A stretch of DNA of 64,000 nucleotides from Rhizobium sp. N324 (GCF_001664485.1 NZ_CP013630.1:871001-935000), one strand, 5' to 3'; shown: positions 1-10,157, counted from the stretch's first letter. Notes: generated from the letters alone by a model not told the origin. Numbers and translations: made by a program.

Positions 1-1419
1 GTCGAATTCAAGCATGGCGGCACCGAGATCGAACCCGGCCTCGCCGACAGCTGGAGCGTTTCGGCCGATGGGACGGAATACACCTTCAAGCTTCATCCCG
101 GCGTCAAGTATCAGACCACCGACTTCTTCACGCCGACGCGCGATTTCAACGCCGACGACGTCGTGTTCTCCTTCGAGCGTCAGCTGAAGGCCGACAATCC
201 GTGGAACAAATATGTCGAGGGCGGTTCTTATGAATACGCCGCCGGCATGGGCTTCCCGGACCTGATCAAGTCGATCGAGAAGGTCGACGACCTCACCGTC
301 AAGTTCACGCTCAACCATCCCGAAGCGCCGTTCCTCGCCGACCTCGCCATGGACTTCGCCTCGATCGTCTCCAAGGAATATGCCGACAAGCTCGCCGCCG
401 ATGGCAAGATGGCGCAGCTCAACCAGCAGCCGCTCGGCACCGGCCCGTTCACCTTCGTCGCTTACCAGCCGGATGCCGTCATCCGCTACAAGGCCAACGA
501 AACCTATTTCAAGGGCAAGGAAAAGATCGACGATCTGGTTTTCGCCATCACTTCTGATGCCGCCGTCCGCGCTCAGAAGCTGAAGGCCGGCGAATGCCAC
601 CTGATCCCCTATCCGAATGCGGCCGACGTTCCCGAACTGAAGAAGGACGGCAATCTGACGGTGATGGAACAGGCCGGCCTCAATGTCGGCTTCCTCGCCT
701 ACAACACGCAGATGGCCCCGTTCGACAAGCCGGAAGTTCGCCGCGCGCTCAACATGGCGATCAACAAGCAGGCGATCATCGACGCCGTCTTCCAGGGTGC
801 CGCGGCCGTTGCCAAGAACCCGATCCCGCCGACGATGTGGTCCTATAATGACGCCGTTCAGGACGACAAGTATGATCCAGATGCCGCCAAGAAGGCTCTC
901 GCCGATGCCGGCGTCAAGGATCTCAGCATGAAGGTATGGGCGATGCCGGTGTCGCGTCCCTACATGCTGAACGCGCGCCGTGCCGCCGAACTGATCCAGG
1001 CCGATTTCGCCAAGGCCGGCGTCAAGGTCGAGATCGTCACCCATGAATGGGCCGAATATCTGAAGCTCTCCTCCGACGTGAAGCGCGACGGCGCCGTCAT
1101 CCTCGGCTGGACCGGCGACAACGGCGATCCGGATAACTTCATGGATACGTTGCTCGGCTGCGATGCCGTCGGCGGCAACAACCGCGCCCAGTGGTGCAAC
1201 AAGGAATATGACGACCTGATGACCAAGGCCAAGCTGACCGCCGATGTCGGCGAGCGCACCAAGGCCTATGAGCAGGCGCAGCTGATCTTCAAGAAGGAAG
1301 CCCCCTGGGCGACCCTCGATCACTCGCTCGTCTTCGTCCCGATGAGCAAGAAGGTCTCCGGCTTCTTCATGGATCCGCTCGGCATTCACCGCTTCGACGG
1401 CGTCGACGTATCCGAATAA
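1..1419 (+). CDS. dppA: Dipeptide/oligopeptide ABC transporter substrate-binding protein, 5' truncated
   Basis: Periplasmic solute receptor of the SBP_bac_5 (DppA/OppA) family, which captures peptides and delivers them to the permeases encoded just downstream. The reading frame is open from base 1, so the N-terminus and signal peptide lie outside the window; 472 codons are visible against about 530 for the family. Family features seen are the ELEPxLA-like start of the mature domain (IEPGLADSWS), a FNADDVVFSF segment, a GTGPF motif (about residue 147) and the VRRALNMAIN segment. Dipeptide specificity is inferred from the DppBCDF neighbours and is not readable from the sequence. It begins an operon with dppBCDF, separated by an 87-base gap that carries a strong hairpin. 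Confidence 0.9.
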   Translation, partial: VEFKHGGTEIEPGLADSWSVSADGTEYTFKLHPGVKYQTTDFFTPTRDFNADDVVFSFERQLKADNPWNKYVEGGSYEYAAGMGFPDLIKSIEKVDDLTVKFTLNHPEAPFLADLAMDFASIVSKEYADKLAADGKMAQLNQQPLGTGPFTFVAYQPDAVIRYKANETYFKGKEKIDDLVFAITSDAAVRAQKLKAGECHLIPYPNAADVPELKKDGNLTVMEQAGLNVGFLAYNTQMAPFDKPEVRRALNMAINKQAIIDAVFQGAAAVAKNPIPPTMWSYNDAVQDDKYDPDAAKKALADAGVKDLSMKVWAMPVSRPYMLNARRAAELIQADFAKAGVKVEIVTHEWAEYLKLSSDVKRDGAVILGWTGDNGDPDNFMDTLLGCDAVGGNNRAQWCNKEYDDLMTKAKLTADVGERTKAYEQAQLIFKKEAPWATLDHSLVFVPMSKKVSGFFMDPLGIHRFDGVDVSE

Positions 1420-1458
1420 CAAGAAAAATGTAAGAATGCCCGGCAGAGCTGGGCGCAG

Positions 1459-1487
1459 CCGGCGGTCAGGCACCCCCTGACCGCCGG
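1459..1487 (+). promoter_or_regulatory. Intercistronic hairpin between binding protein and permease
   Basis: A perfect 12-bp inverted repeat (CCGGCGGTCAGG / CCTGACCGCCGG) with a 5-base loop lies in the dppA-dppB gap. No T-run follows it, so it is unlikely to be a simple terminator. Hairpins at this place in binding-protein operons commonly protect the upstream mRNA 3' end and let the binding protein be made in excess of the permease. That role is inferred here. Confidence 0.6.
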
Positions 1488-1506
1488 AAACTATTGGATA
1501 TCTGCC

Positions 1507-2511
1507 ATGTTGCGTTTTTTCATCGGCCGCCTCGCGGTGCTGATCCCGACATTCCTCGGCGTTTCCCTTATTGCCTTCTCGTTCATCCGCATGCTTCCCG
1601 GCGATCCCGTCATGCTCCTGTCGGGTGAACGCGTGATGGCGCCGGAACGGCACGCCCAGATCATGCATGATCTCGGTTTCGACCGGCCGATGTATGTGCA
1701 GTATTTCGATTATCTCGGAAAAGTACTGCAAGGCGATCTCGGCACCTCGATCGTCACCAAGCGGCCCGTGCTCGGCGAATTCCTGACGCTGTTTCCGGCG
1801 ACGCTCGAACTTTCCTTCTGTGCCATCATCCTCGCCGTCTGTCTTGGCGTGCCCGCCGGCATTTTTGCTGCCGTTAAGCGAGGCACGTGGTTCGATCAAA
1901 GCGTGATGGGTGTCGCCCTCATCGGTTATTCCATGCCGATTTTCTGGTGGGGCCTGCTGCTGATCATCTTCTTCTCCGGCTATCTCGGCTGGACACCGGT
2001 TTCCGGCCGGATTTCGCTGATGTATTTCTTCAAGCCGGTTACCGGATTCATGCTGATCGACAGCCTGCTGTCCGGCCAGAAGGGCGCGTTTTCCTCCGCC
2101 GTCAGCTATCTCATCCTGCCGACCATTGTGCTGGCGACCATCCCGCTTGCCGTCATCGCCCGTCAGACGCGCTCGGCGATGCTCGAGGTTCTGGGCGAGG
2201 ATTATGTCCGCACCGCGCGCTCGAAAGGGCTGAAGCCGCTGCGCGTCGTTGGCGTGCATGCACTGCGCAATGCGATGATCCCCGTCATCACCACCATCGG
2301 CCTGCAGATCGGCGTTCTTCTGGCCGGCGCCATCCTCACCGAGACGATCTTCTCCTGGCCGGGCATCGGCAAATGGATGGTCGATTCGGTCTTCAAGCGC
2401 GATTACGCCGTCGTCCAGGGCGGGCTTCTGCTGATCGCCGGCGTGATCATGATGGTCAACCTGATTGTTGATGTCCTCTATGGCTTCATCAATCCGCGCA
2501 TTCGTCACTAG
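1507..2511 (+). CDS. dppB: Dipeptide ABC transporter permease, DppB type
   Basis: Inner-membrane permease (334 aa) with the family's usual length and six or so hydrophobic segments. The N-terminus (MLRFFIGRLAVLIPTFLGVS) is the classic DppB/OppB first helix, followed by the R-MLPGDP motif. The C-terminal half carries the EAA-type loop (EVLGEDYVRTARSKGL...) that contacts the ATPases. It pairs with the DppC-type permease 9 bases downstream to form the translocation pore. The ATG has only a weak Shine-Dalgarno sequence, but no other start preserves the first transmembrane helix. Confidence 0.93.
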   Translation: MLRFFIGRLAVLIPTFLGVSLIAFSFIRMLPGDPVMLLSGERVMAPERHAQIMHDLGFDRPMYVQYFDYLGKVLQGDLGTSIVTKRPVLGEFLTLFPATLELSFCAIILAVCLGVPAGIFAAVKRGTWFDQSVMGVALIGYSMPIFWWGLLLIIFFSGYLGWTPVSGRISLMYFFKPVTGFMLIDSLLSGQKGAFSSAVSYLILPTIVLATIPLAVIARQTRSAMLEVLGEDYVRTARSKGLKPLRVVGVHALRNAMIPVITTIGLQIGVLLAGAILTETIFSWPGIGKWMVDSVFKRDYAVVQGGLLLIAGVIMMVNLIVDVLYGFINPRIRH

Positions 2512-2520
2512 GAGCGGTTC

Positions 2521-3411
2521 ATGAGCACCGTCACCGTCAAGACTGGCCAGCCATCCGCCGCTGCGGAATTCTGGCACTATTTCTCCCGCAACAAGGGCGC
2601 CGTTATCGGCCTCGTCGTTTTCATCATCATCCTGGTCGTCGCAATCTTCGCACCGATCTTCGCGCCGCATGCGCCGAACGAGCAGAACCGCCAGGCGCTG
2701 CTGGCCGTGCCATCCTGGATGGAGGGCGGCAGCATCTCGTTCCCGCTCGGAACGGATGCCGTCGGCCGCGATATCCTCTCGCGCCTGATCTACGGCGCGC
2801 GCTTCTCGCTCTTCATCGGCGTCGTCGTCGTCACGCTTTCGGTCGTCTGCGGCGTCCTGATCGGCCTCGTCGCCGGCTATTTCCGCGGCAGGATCGATAC
2901 GGCGATCATGCGGCTGATGGACATCATCCTGGCCTTCCCGTCGCTGCTGCTTGCTCTCGTGCTGGTGGCCGTGCTCGGGCCTGGGCTGACCAACGCCATG
3001 ATCGCGATCTCTCTGGTCAACCAGCCGCATTTCGTGCGTTTGACCCGCGCCTCCGTCATCTCGGAGCGCGAGAAGGAATATGTGATCGCCTCGCGTGTCG
3101 CCGGTGCCGGCACCTTCCGCCTGATGTTCAAGACGATCCTGCCGAACTGTCTGGGGCCGCTGATCGTCCAGGCGACGCTCGCCTTTTCAGCGGCGATTCT
3201 CGATGCCGCCGCCCTCGGCTTCCTCGGCATGGGCGCCCAGCCGCCGACACCCGAATGGGGCACGATGCTCGCCGAATCCCGCGAGTTCATCTCGCGCGCC
3301 TGGTGGGTGGTAACATTCCCGGGTCTTGCCATCCTCATCACCGTTCTCGCCATCAACCTGATGGGCGACGGCCTGCGCGATGCGCTTGACCCCAAGCTGA
3401 AGAGGTCGTGA
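2521..3411 (+). CDS. dppC: Dipeptide ABC transporter permease, DppC type
   Basis: Second permease subunit (296 aa). Family hallmarks are the FxRNKGAVIGL N-terminus before the first membrane helix, the LGTDAVGRDILSRLIYGAR motif (about residues 78-96) and a C-terminal EAA loop ending in the WGTML motif. An AGGAG ribosome-binding site lies 7 bases before the ATG. The TGA stop overlaps the ATG of the first ATPase gene by one base, so translation is probably coupled. It functions as a heterodimer with DppB. Confidence 0.93.
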   Translation: MSTVTVKTGQPSAAAEFWHYFSRNKGAVIGLVVFIIILVVAIFAPIFAPHAPNEQNRQALLAVPSWMEGGSISFPLGTDAVGRDILSRLIYGARFSLFIGVVVVTLSVVCGVLIGLVAGYFRGRIDTAIMRLMDIILAFPSLLLALVLVAVLGPGLTNAMIAISLVNQPHFVRLTRASVISEREKEYVIASRVAGAGTFRLMFKTILPNCLGPLIVQATLAFSAAILDAAALGFLGMGAQPPTPEWGTMLAESREFISRAWWVVTFPGLAILITVLAINLMGDGLRDALDPKLKRS

Positions 3412-4423
3412 TGCCGCTCCTCGAAATCGAAAATCTGACCGTCGAGTTCCAGACCTCTTCCGGTCTCTTCCGCGCCGTCGACCGCGTATCGCTTACCTGC
3501 GACAAGGGCGAGATCCTGTCGGTCGTCGGCGAATCCGGCTCGGGCAAATCCGTTGCCATGCTGGCCCTGATGGGGCTTCTGCCCTGGACGGCGAAGATCA
3601 CGGCCGACCGCCTGCAGTTCGACGGACAGGATCTGCGGGGCATCTCCGGGCGCCAGCGCCGCAGGATCGTCGGCAAGGACATGGCGATGATCTTCCAGGA
3701 GCCGATGTCGAGCCTCAATCCGTGCTTCACCGTCGGCTTCCAGCTCGGCGAGACCCTGCGCGTCCATATGGGCCTCAACCGCAAGGAGCGTCGCGAGCGC
3801 TCGATCGAACTCCTGAACCTCGTCGGTATTCCGGCCCCGGAAGACCGGCTGTCGAACTTCCCGCATCAGATGTCGGGCGGTATGAGCCAGCGCGTGATGA
3901 TCGCCATGGCGCTCGCCTGCAATCCGAAGCTGCTGATCGCCGATGAGCCGACGACGGCGCTCGACGTGACGATTCAGGCGCAGATCCTCGATCTGCTCGC
4001 GCGCCTGCAGAAGGAGCAGGGCATGGCGCTGGTGCTGATCACCCATGACATGGGTGTCGTCGCCGAAACCGCCGAGCGCGTGCAGGTGCAATATGCCGGC
4101 CAGAAGGTCGAGGAGCAGCCGGTGAAAGCGCTGTTCCGCGATCCGCATCACCCCTATACCGCAGCCCTGCTCGCCGCCTTGCCGGAACGAGCCCAGGTCG
4201 GCCAGCGTCTGCCCTCGATCGCCGGTGTCGTTCCCGGCCAGCACGGCCGCCCGACGGGCTGTCTTTTCGCGCCGCGCTGCGGCTACGCCACGATCGAATG
4301 CGACCGCGGCGTCGTCCGCCAGGGGCCGGAGCTCGGGCTGGCGCTGTGCAACTATCCTTTGAAGGACGGCAAGCCGCTCGGGCATCCCGGCGTCATGGCC
4401 GTTGAAACGACAGGAGACCTGGT

Positions 4424-4427
<4 letters not shown>
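3411..4427 (+). CDS. dppD: Dipeptide ABC transporter ATP-binding protein, DppD type
   Basis: Cytoplasmic ATPase (338 aa) that powers peptide import. Walker A is GESGSGKS (about 41-48), the signature motif is MSGGMSQR and Walker B is [12 protein letters not shown]. The C-terminal oligopeptide-transporter region holds the Cys-rich stretch ([10 protein letters not shown]...EC) typical of DppD/OppD. A GTG one codon earlier (3408) is also possible; the ATG at 3411 was chosen because it forms the TGATG junction with dppC. Its 3' end overlaps dppF by four bases (ATGA). Confidence 0.93.
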
Positions 4428-5377
<950 letters not shown>

Positions 5378-5403
5378 GCGGGAAGGAACGCCAAGGAGGG
5401 ATC

Positions 5404-5940
5404 ATGTCGGAGCCGATGAACAAACCCCATGCGATCATCGTCATGGGCGTCAGCGGCTGTGGTAAATCTTCCGTCGGCGAGACGCTGGCGGCAGCCCTGC
5501 ATCTGGCCTTCGTCGAAGGCGATGCGCTGCACCCGGCCGCGAATGTCGAGAAAATGTCGAGGGGCATTCCGCTGACCGACGAGGACCGGATGCCCTGGCT
5601 CGACCGCATCGGTGAAGACATCAAGGCGTCGCTTGCAACAGGCGAGGGCATCATCGTCTCCTGCTCGGCGCTGAAGCGCATCTATCGCGACAGGCTGCGG
5701 GCTGCGGCCGGCGGAAACCTGTTCTTCGTTTACCTCGAAGGCTCAGAAGCCTTGCTGACCAAACGGATGGGCGAGCGCAAGGGCCATTTCATGCCGGTCT
5801 CGCTGCTCGAAAGCCAGCTGGCGACGCTGGAGGTGCCCACAGGCGAGCCGGGCGTCGTCACCGTCGATATCGACGATACGATCGACGGCATTGCGGCAAC
5901 GGCTCTCAAGGGCCTTGCCTCCCTCGGCGTCACGGGTTGA
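5404..5940 (+). CDS. gntK: Gluconokinase (thermoresistant GntK/IdnK family)
   Basis: Phosphorylates D-gluconate to 6-phosphogluconate, feeding the Entner-Doudoroff and pentose phosphate pathways. The 178-aa length is normal for the family. Walker A is GVSGCGKSS (about 15-23), followed by the substrate motif EGDALHP and a conserved MSRGIPLTDEDRMPWL segment. An AAGGAGG ribosome-binding site lies 5 bases before the ATG. It sits 26 bases after dppF and is probably cotranscribed with the peptide importer, an unusual pairing with no clear metabolic link. Its 3' end overlaps the convergent dehydrogenase gene by 11 bases. Confidence 0.9.
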   Translation: MSEPMNKPHAIIVMGVSGCGKSSVGETLAAALHLAFVEGDALHPAANVEKMSRGIPLTDEDRMPWLDRIGEDIKASLATGEGIIVSCSALKRIYRDRLRAAAGGNLFFVYLEGSEALLTKRMGERKGHFMPVSLLESQLATLEVPTGEPGVVTVDIDDTIDGIAATALKGLASLGVTG

Positions 5941-7177
5941 AACGCTCAGGCGAATAGGCCGCAATATCGATGAATGGTTTTTCGCCGGTGATGAGCTCGG
6001 CCAGCACGCGGCCGGTGACCGGCCCGAGCGTCAGCCCGTGATGGGCATGGCCGAAGGCAAACCACAAGCCTTGATGGCGCGGCGCCTTGCCGATAACAGG
6101 CATCATGTCGGGTGTGCAGGGACGCGCGCCCATCCAAGGTTCGGGATCGAGCCTGTCGCCGAGCGGGAAGATCGTGCGCGCCACGGCTTCGGCCCGGTCG
6201 AGCTGGACCGGCGTCTTCGGCGCGTCGAGCGTTGCGAACTCCGCTCCCGTCGTCAGCCGGATGCCGCGGCGCATCGGCGCCAGGAGATAGCCGCGTTCGG
6301 CATCGAGCAGCCAGTTGTTAAGCACGGCATCGCCCCTGGCAGCATAATGCATGTGATAGCCGCGCTTGACGCCGAGCGGGAAGGAATAGCCGAGCCGGCG
6401 CGTTGCGAGCGCCGTCCAGGGGCCGAGCGCGATCACCGCATCGTCGGCTTCGAGTGGGCCTTCTGCAGTCATGATCTTCCAGCCCGAGCCGAACGGGCCG
6501 AATGAGGCGGCGTCGCCTGTGACGAAGCGGCCGCCGAGGCTTTCGAAATAGCCGCGATAGGCTGAGGTCAGCGCATGCGGGTCGAGCACCGACCACGGAT
6601 CGCGCCAGCGGATGCCGCCGGCAAAATCGCCTGTCATGTCAGGCTCCATGCGGGCGATGTCGGCCGAAGTCAGGCTGTCATAGTCCACCCCGAATTCATC
6701 TTGCCAGAGTGCGGCCTCCGCTAAGGCCTCGTCACGCTTGGCTTCCGTGCGGAAGATCTTCATCCAGCCATCCCTACGGATCAGCGTTTCCGCATGTGAG
6801 GCCTCGATGAGGTCCTTGTGCTCGGCAATCGAATGTTGGATCAGCGGCGCATAGGCCCGGGTGATCACCGCGTGGCGCCGCGCATTGGAATTCCACCAGT
6901 AGCGGGCGAGAAAGGCGAGCTGGCTTGGCAGCGTGCGCAGGTGGTAATGGGCATCGATGCGGTTATTCAGCGCATAGCGCAAGAGAAGGCCGAGCTGCTG
7001 GGGAAAGCCGTAAGGCACCACGCCTTCGCGCTGGATCAGGCCGGCATTGCCGAAGGAGGTTTCGCTGCCAGGATCCTTACGGTCGATCAGCGTCACCTGT
7101 CGGCCGCGCCGCTGAAGATGGATGGCCGCCGACACACCGACGATACCGGCGCCGAGCACGATCGCGTTTTTCGTCAT
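5930..7177 (-). CDS. D-amino-acid dehydrogenase-like FAD oxidoreductase (DadA family)
   Basis: A 415-aa DAO/DadA-family flavoprotein expected to oxidise an amino acid or amine to the keto acid plus ammonia. The N-terminus has the dinucleotide-binding motif GAGIVGVSAA (about 8-17), then the DadA-like SFGNAGLIQ segment. The C-terminus holds the flavin motif MGARPCTPDMMPVIGKA and the G-H-HHGLTLGP stretch. True DadA proteins are about 415-435 aa, so length fits. Substrate is not evident. It is convergent with gntK and stands alone on the minus strand. The nearby peptide importer makes peptide-derived D-amino acids a possible source of substrate, but that is only a guess. Confidence 0.8.
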   Translation of the reverse strand: MTKNAIVLGAGIVGVSAAIHLQRRGRQVTLIDRKDPGSETSFGNAGLIQREGVVPYGFPQQLGLLLRYALNNRIDAHYHLRTLPSQLAFLARYWWNSNARRHAVITRAYAPLIQHSIAEHKDLIEASHAETLIRRDGWMKIFRTEAKRDEALAEAALWQDEFGVDYDSLTSADIARMEPDMTGDFAGGIRWRDPWSVLDPHALTSAYRGYFESLGGRFVTGDAASFGPFGSGWKIMTAEGPLEADDAVIALGPWTALATRRLGYSFPLGVKRGYHMHYAARGDAVLNNWLLDAERGYLLAPMRRGIRLTTGAEFATLDAPKTPVQLDRAEAVARTIFPLGDRLDPEPWMGARPCTPDMMPVIGKAPRHQGLWFAFGHAHHGLTLGPVTGRVLAELITGEKPFIDIAAYSPERFNP

Positions 7178-7250
7178 TCCCCTGCATTCCGCTTTGTTGT
7201 CGGGGTGAAAATGCTCCCGCCGATACTGCGGCGCAAACGAAATATCGCAT

Positions 7251-7754
7251 TCATTTCACAATCATTGCGCTTTTCAGTGCGGCATTTTCGGCCCTCATGC
7301 GGACGTAGAGGACGCAGGCGTTCAGAAGCGAAAAGCCGATCGCGTAGAAGGGCAGGCCGAAGGCCAACGGGAGGGCGGCGATCTCGCCGACGACGATCGC
7401 GTAGTTCGGGTGCCGGAGGAAGCGATAGGGCCCCGATGTGACGAGCGGTGCGCCGGGCAGGATGATGATGCGCGTCGTCCAGCGGTCCTTCAGCGTCGCC
7501 AGCACCCAAAGCCGCAACGCCTGCAGCCCGATGAAGACGGCAAACCAGTAGGGCTCGACCGGCCTGCCCGGCGCCAGCAGCCAGAGGCCGATGATCCAGC
7601 CGGCATGCAGCGCCACCATGGCGGGATAGTGCTCCGGTGCCACTTCCCTGGCGCCCTTGGCGATAAGGGCAGCGGTGTTGCGCCGGGCAAGGGCGAGTTC
7701 GCCAAGCCGCTGCAGCGTCACGAAGGTAAGCAGCGCGATCGACGGCCACATCAT
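7251..7754 (-). CDS. Isoprenylcysteine carboxyl methyltransferase-like protein, type III PKS partner
   Basis: A 167-aa integral membrane methyltransferase of the ICMT/PEMT type. The C-terminal half shows the conserved SAM-binding pattern (GPYRFLRHPNYAIVVGE, about 107-123), with several hydrophobic helices around it. The start codon overlaps the stop of the upstream polyketide synthase by four bases, so the two are translationally coupled. ICMT-like proteins paired with type III polyketide synthases are known in Streptomyces (SrsB with SrsA) and Bacillus (BpsB with BpsA), where they methylate alkylresorcinols or alkylpyrones. By analogy this one should methylate the synthase product rather than a protein. 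Confidence 0.82.
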   Translation of the reverse strand: MMWPSIALLTFVTLQRLGELALARRNTAALIAKGAREVAPEHYPAMVALHAGWIIGLWLLAPGRPVEPYWFAVFIGLQALRLWVLATLKDRWTTRIIILPGAPLVTSGPYRFLRHPNYAIVVGEIAALPLAFGLPFYAIGFSLLNACVLYVRMRAENAALKSAMIVK

Positions 7755-8803
7755 GACAGCCTCCGGAGCGTCACGCAGCTCGCCGAAAAGCCCGGCCCCA
7801 TGGCAATCATCGCTGAGCGCTCCGGCAATCCGGCGCGGATTGCCCGCTCCAGCACGAACAGTATGGTCGGTGAGGACATGTTGCCATAGTCGGCAAGCAC
7901 GCCGCGCTCGTGATCGAGGGAGCCCGGCGACAGCGACAGCGCGCTCTCCATCGCGGCCAGCACTTTGGTGCCGCCGGGATGGCAGATGAAGCGGCCGATA
8001 TCGTCAGGTGTCAGTCCGTTTCGCGCCAGAATGGCCGTCACCGCCGGGCCGAGCTCCTTTTCGGCAAAGGGCGGCAGAGCTTGCGCGAGCACGATGCCGA
8101 AGCCGCCGTCGTCGATCTTCCAGCCCATGATATCGAGCGTGTCGGGAAAGAGATGCTCGCCGGTCGATTCCACCGCGGCCAGTCCGCCTTCCCCCGATCG
8201 CAGCACGCAGGCGGCGGCACCGTCGCCGAAAAGCGCCGTTGCGATGATGTTCGGTCGCGTCAGCTCGTCGAGGCGGAAGGCCAGCGTGCAAAGCTCGATC
8301 GAGACGAAGAGAACGACGGCGCCCGGCCGGCTTCGCGCCAGCCGCGCGGCGATCGCAAAGCCCGACACACCGGCCGCACAGCCGAGCCCGAATACAGGCA
8401 CACGCTCTATATCGGCTCGGAAACCCATCTGCCGGGCCATCTGCGCATCGAGGCTCGGCGTCGTAAAACCGGTCGACGACACGGTCACGACGCAATCGAC
8501 ATCGCCGGCATCAAGCCCTGCCTGACGTAGCGAAGAGGTTGCGGTCTCGACGAAGAGCCTGCCTGCCACTTCCGCATAGGCCTGCATCCGGTCCTGCCAG
8601 CCATGCGGCTCGTCGAACCAGGCAAGCGGCCGCGCCGCATGGCGCTTTTGGATGCCGGCGCTGTCGAAGACGCGGGCAAGATGGCGGAAATCCTCGAAAC
8701 GGTCGGCAAACAGCCGGCCGGAGGCTTCGACCGCCTCTTTCTGGAAAATGACATGTTCGGGTGCGGCGACGGCGAGGCTGACGAGTTTTACGCTATCTGT
8801 CAC
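7751..8803 (-). CDS. Type III polyketide synthase (chalcone/stilbene synthase family)
   Basis: A 350-aa thiolase-fold enzyme that extends an acyl-CoA starter with malonyl-CoA and cyclises it to a resorcinol or pyrone. The catalytic triad is visible: Cys142 in GLGCAAGVSG, His275 in FICHPGGTK and Asn308 in DYGNMSSPT. GFGxGF-type C-terminal glycine motif is seen as MGPGFSAS. It leads a two-gene operon with an ICMT-like methyltransferase, which points to methylated long-chain alkylresorcinols or alkylpyrones, as in other bacteria with this pairing. Starter chain length cannot be read from the sequence. Confidence 0.92.
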   Translation of the reverse strand: MTDSVKLVSLAVAAPEHVIFQKEAVEASGRLFADRFEDFRHLARVFDSAGIQKRHAARPLAWFDEPHGWQDRMQAYAEVAGRLFVETATSSLRQAGLDAGDVDCVVTVSSTGFTTPSLDAQMARQMGFRADIERVPVFGLGCAAGVSGFAIAARLARSRPGAVVLFVSIELCTLAFRLDELTRPNIIATALFGDGAAACVLRSGEGGLAAVESTGEHLFPDTLDIMGWKIDDGGFGIVLAQALPPFAEKELGPAVTAILARNGLTPDDIGRFICHPGGTKVLAAMESALSLSPGSLDHERGVLADYGNMSSPTILFVLERAIRAGLPERSAMIAMGPGFSASCVTLRRLS

Positions 8804-8972
8804 GAAATTCTCCTTGTCGTTCCCGGCGTAACGTTGAGAACACTCGGTTTCGACGATCTATTCGGCCTCGGTGGCATCACGAAGCCGTGATGACGAAAAT
8901 AGAGAGGCTGCCGAATAAAGCTCGGGGCAGCGGTGTTTTCTCCTCGCAACGTCACCTTTGAGGAGTTTTCCG

Positions 8973-9509
8973 ATGATGATCATGCCAGTCCGTTTTGCCT
9001 CCGTCCTTCTCGGCGGCTGCCTTGCCGCTTCCCTCTTCTCCGGCCCGGCCTTTGCCGTCGGCAATGACAACAGCACGATGCCGACCTGCAAGAAGGGCGA
9101 GATCTACGACCAGAAGACCAAGAGATGCGTCAAGCAGCAGAGCGCCAACGTCTCGGACGAGAACCGCACCGACTATGCCTATTCGCTGGCCAAAGCCGGC
9201 CGTTATCAGGAGGCGCTCGCCATGCTCGACACGGTCAAGGATCAGAACACGGCCGAAGTGCTGAACTATCGCGGTTATGCCACCCGCAAGCTCGGCCGCA
9301 CCGACGAAGGCATCTCCTACTACCTCCAATCGGTGAAGATGGATCCGCAATACGCCAAGGTCCGCGAATATCTCGGCGAAGCCTATGTCATCAAGGGCCG
9401 GCTCGATCTCGCCAAGGACCAGTTGAAGTCAATCAAGGCGATCTGCGGTACGGGCTGCGAGGAATATCAGGATTTGAATGCCGTCATCCTCGACCCGTCG
9501 AAGATCTGA
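8973..9509 (+). CDS. Secreted tetratricopeptide repeat protein
   Basis: A 178-aa protein with a signal peptide (hydrophobic core VLLGGCLAASLF, cleavage likely after PAFA) followed by at least two TPR units around residues 60-130 (YSLAKAGRYQEALAML; NYRGYATRKLGRTDEGISYY). TPR proteins of this kind act as periplasmic scaffolds; no enzyme motif is present. The start was placed at the ATG 7 bases after AGGAG; an adjacent ATG at 8976 is equally possible. It is divergent from the polyketide synthase gene and lies 42 bases upstream of an ECF sigma gene, so it might be a member or target of that stress regulon. Confidence 0.78.
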   Translation: MMIMPVRFASVLLGGCLAASLFSGPAFAVGNDNSTMPTCKKGEIYDQKTKRCVKQQSANVSDENRTDYAYSLAKAGRYQEALAMLDTVKDQNTAEVLNYRGYATRKLGRTDEGISYYLQSVKMDPQYAKVREYLGEAYVIKGRLDLAKDQLKSIKAICGTGCEEYQDLNAVILDPSKI

Positions 9510-9551
9510 TCGGCGGCACGGGCGGGGACGCAGCCACGAAAGGGATACCGA

Positions 9552-10157
9552 ATGTCGGTCGCGCGCACCACATTTCCTGCCTATAGTCCCGCCAGGACGG
9601 AATCGCCGGTTCATCCGGCGGTTCCATGGGATAGAGAATCGGCGGAGGCGGCCATCGCGAGCGCAGCGGATATCAGGAGCGGCCTGGCGGAAAGTCTGGC
9701 AAGGCTCTGGCGTTATGGTCTCGTTCTCTCGCATCAGCGCGATGTCGCCGATGATCTGGTGCAGGCGACCTGCCTTCGCGCGCTCGAACGTGCCGATCAG
9801 TTCGTCCCCGGCACCCGGCTCGACCGCTGGCTCTTTTCGATCCTGCATTCGATCTGGCTGAACGAGATCCGTTCCCGCCGGGTGCGTGAGGGCCAGGGTT
9901 TCGTCGATGCCGGCGAGGTGCTGACCTTTGACGGCGTCCACGACACCGAGACCCATGTGATGGCGGGTCAGGTGCTCAAACGGGTGAATGCGCTGCCCGA
10001 AGCGCAGAGAACGGTGATTTTCCTCGCCTATGTCGAAGGACTTTCCTATCGCGAGGTTGCAGGCATATTGGATATTCCGATCGGAACCGTGATGAGCCGG
10101 CTGGCGGCTGCCCGCGCCAAGCTCGCCAGTGACGAGCGGGAAGGGGGACGGCAATGA
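9552..10157 (+). CDS. ECF-family RNA polymerase sigma factor
   Basis: A 201-aa sigma-70 family member. Region 2 is seen as RDVADDLVQATCLRALERADQ with the downstream LDRWLFSILHS stretch (about residues 64-100), and region 4 as LPEAQRTVIFLAYVEGLSYREVA followed by IPIGTVMSRLAAARAKL. It has a longer N-terminal arm (about 50 residues) than most ECF factors. The gene overlaps the anti-sigma gene by four bases, the usual sigma/anti-sigma arrangement. The inducing signal is unknown. Confidence 0.92.
   Translation: MSVARTTFPAYSPARTESPVHPAVPWDRESAEAAIASAADIRSGLAESLARLWRYGLVLSHQRDVADDLVQATCLRALERADQFVPGTRLDRWLFSILHSIWLNEIRSRRVREGQGFVDAGEVLTFDGVHDTETHVMAGQVLKRVNALPEAQRTVIFLAYVEGLSYREVAGILDIPIGTVMSRLAAARAKLASDEREGGRQ

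Noticed and set aside
2877..4385. Long open frame of 502 codons on the minus strand
   Set aside because: It runs antisense to dppC and dppD, whose domains are intact. The translation is His/Arg/Asp-rich, as expected for the complement of high-GC coding sequence.
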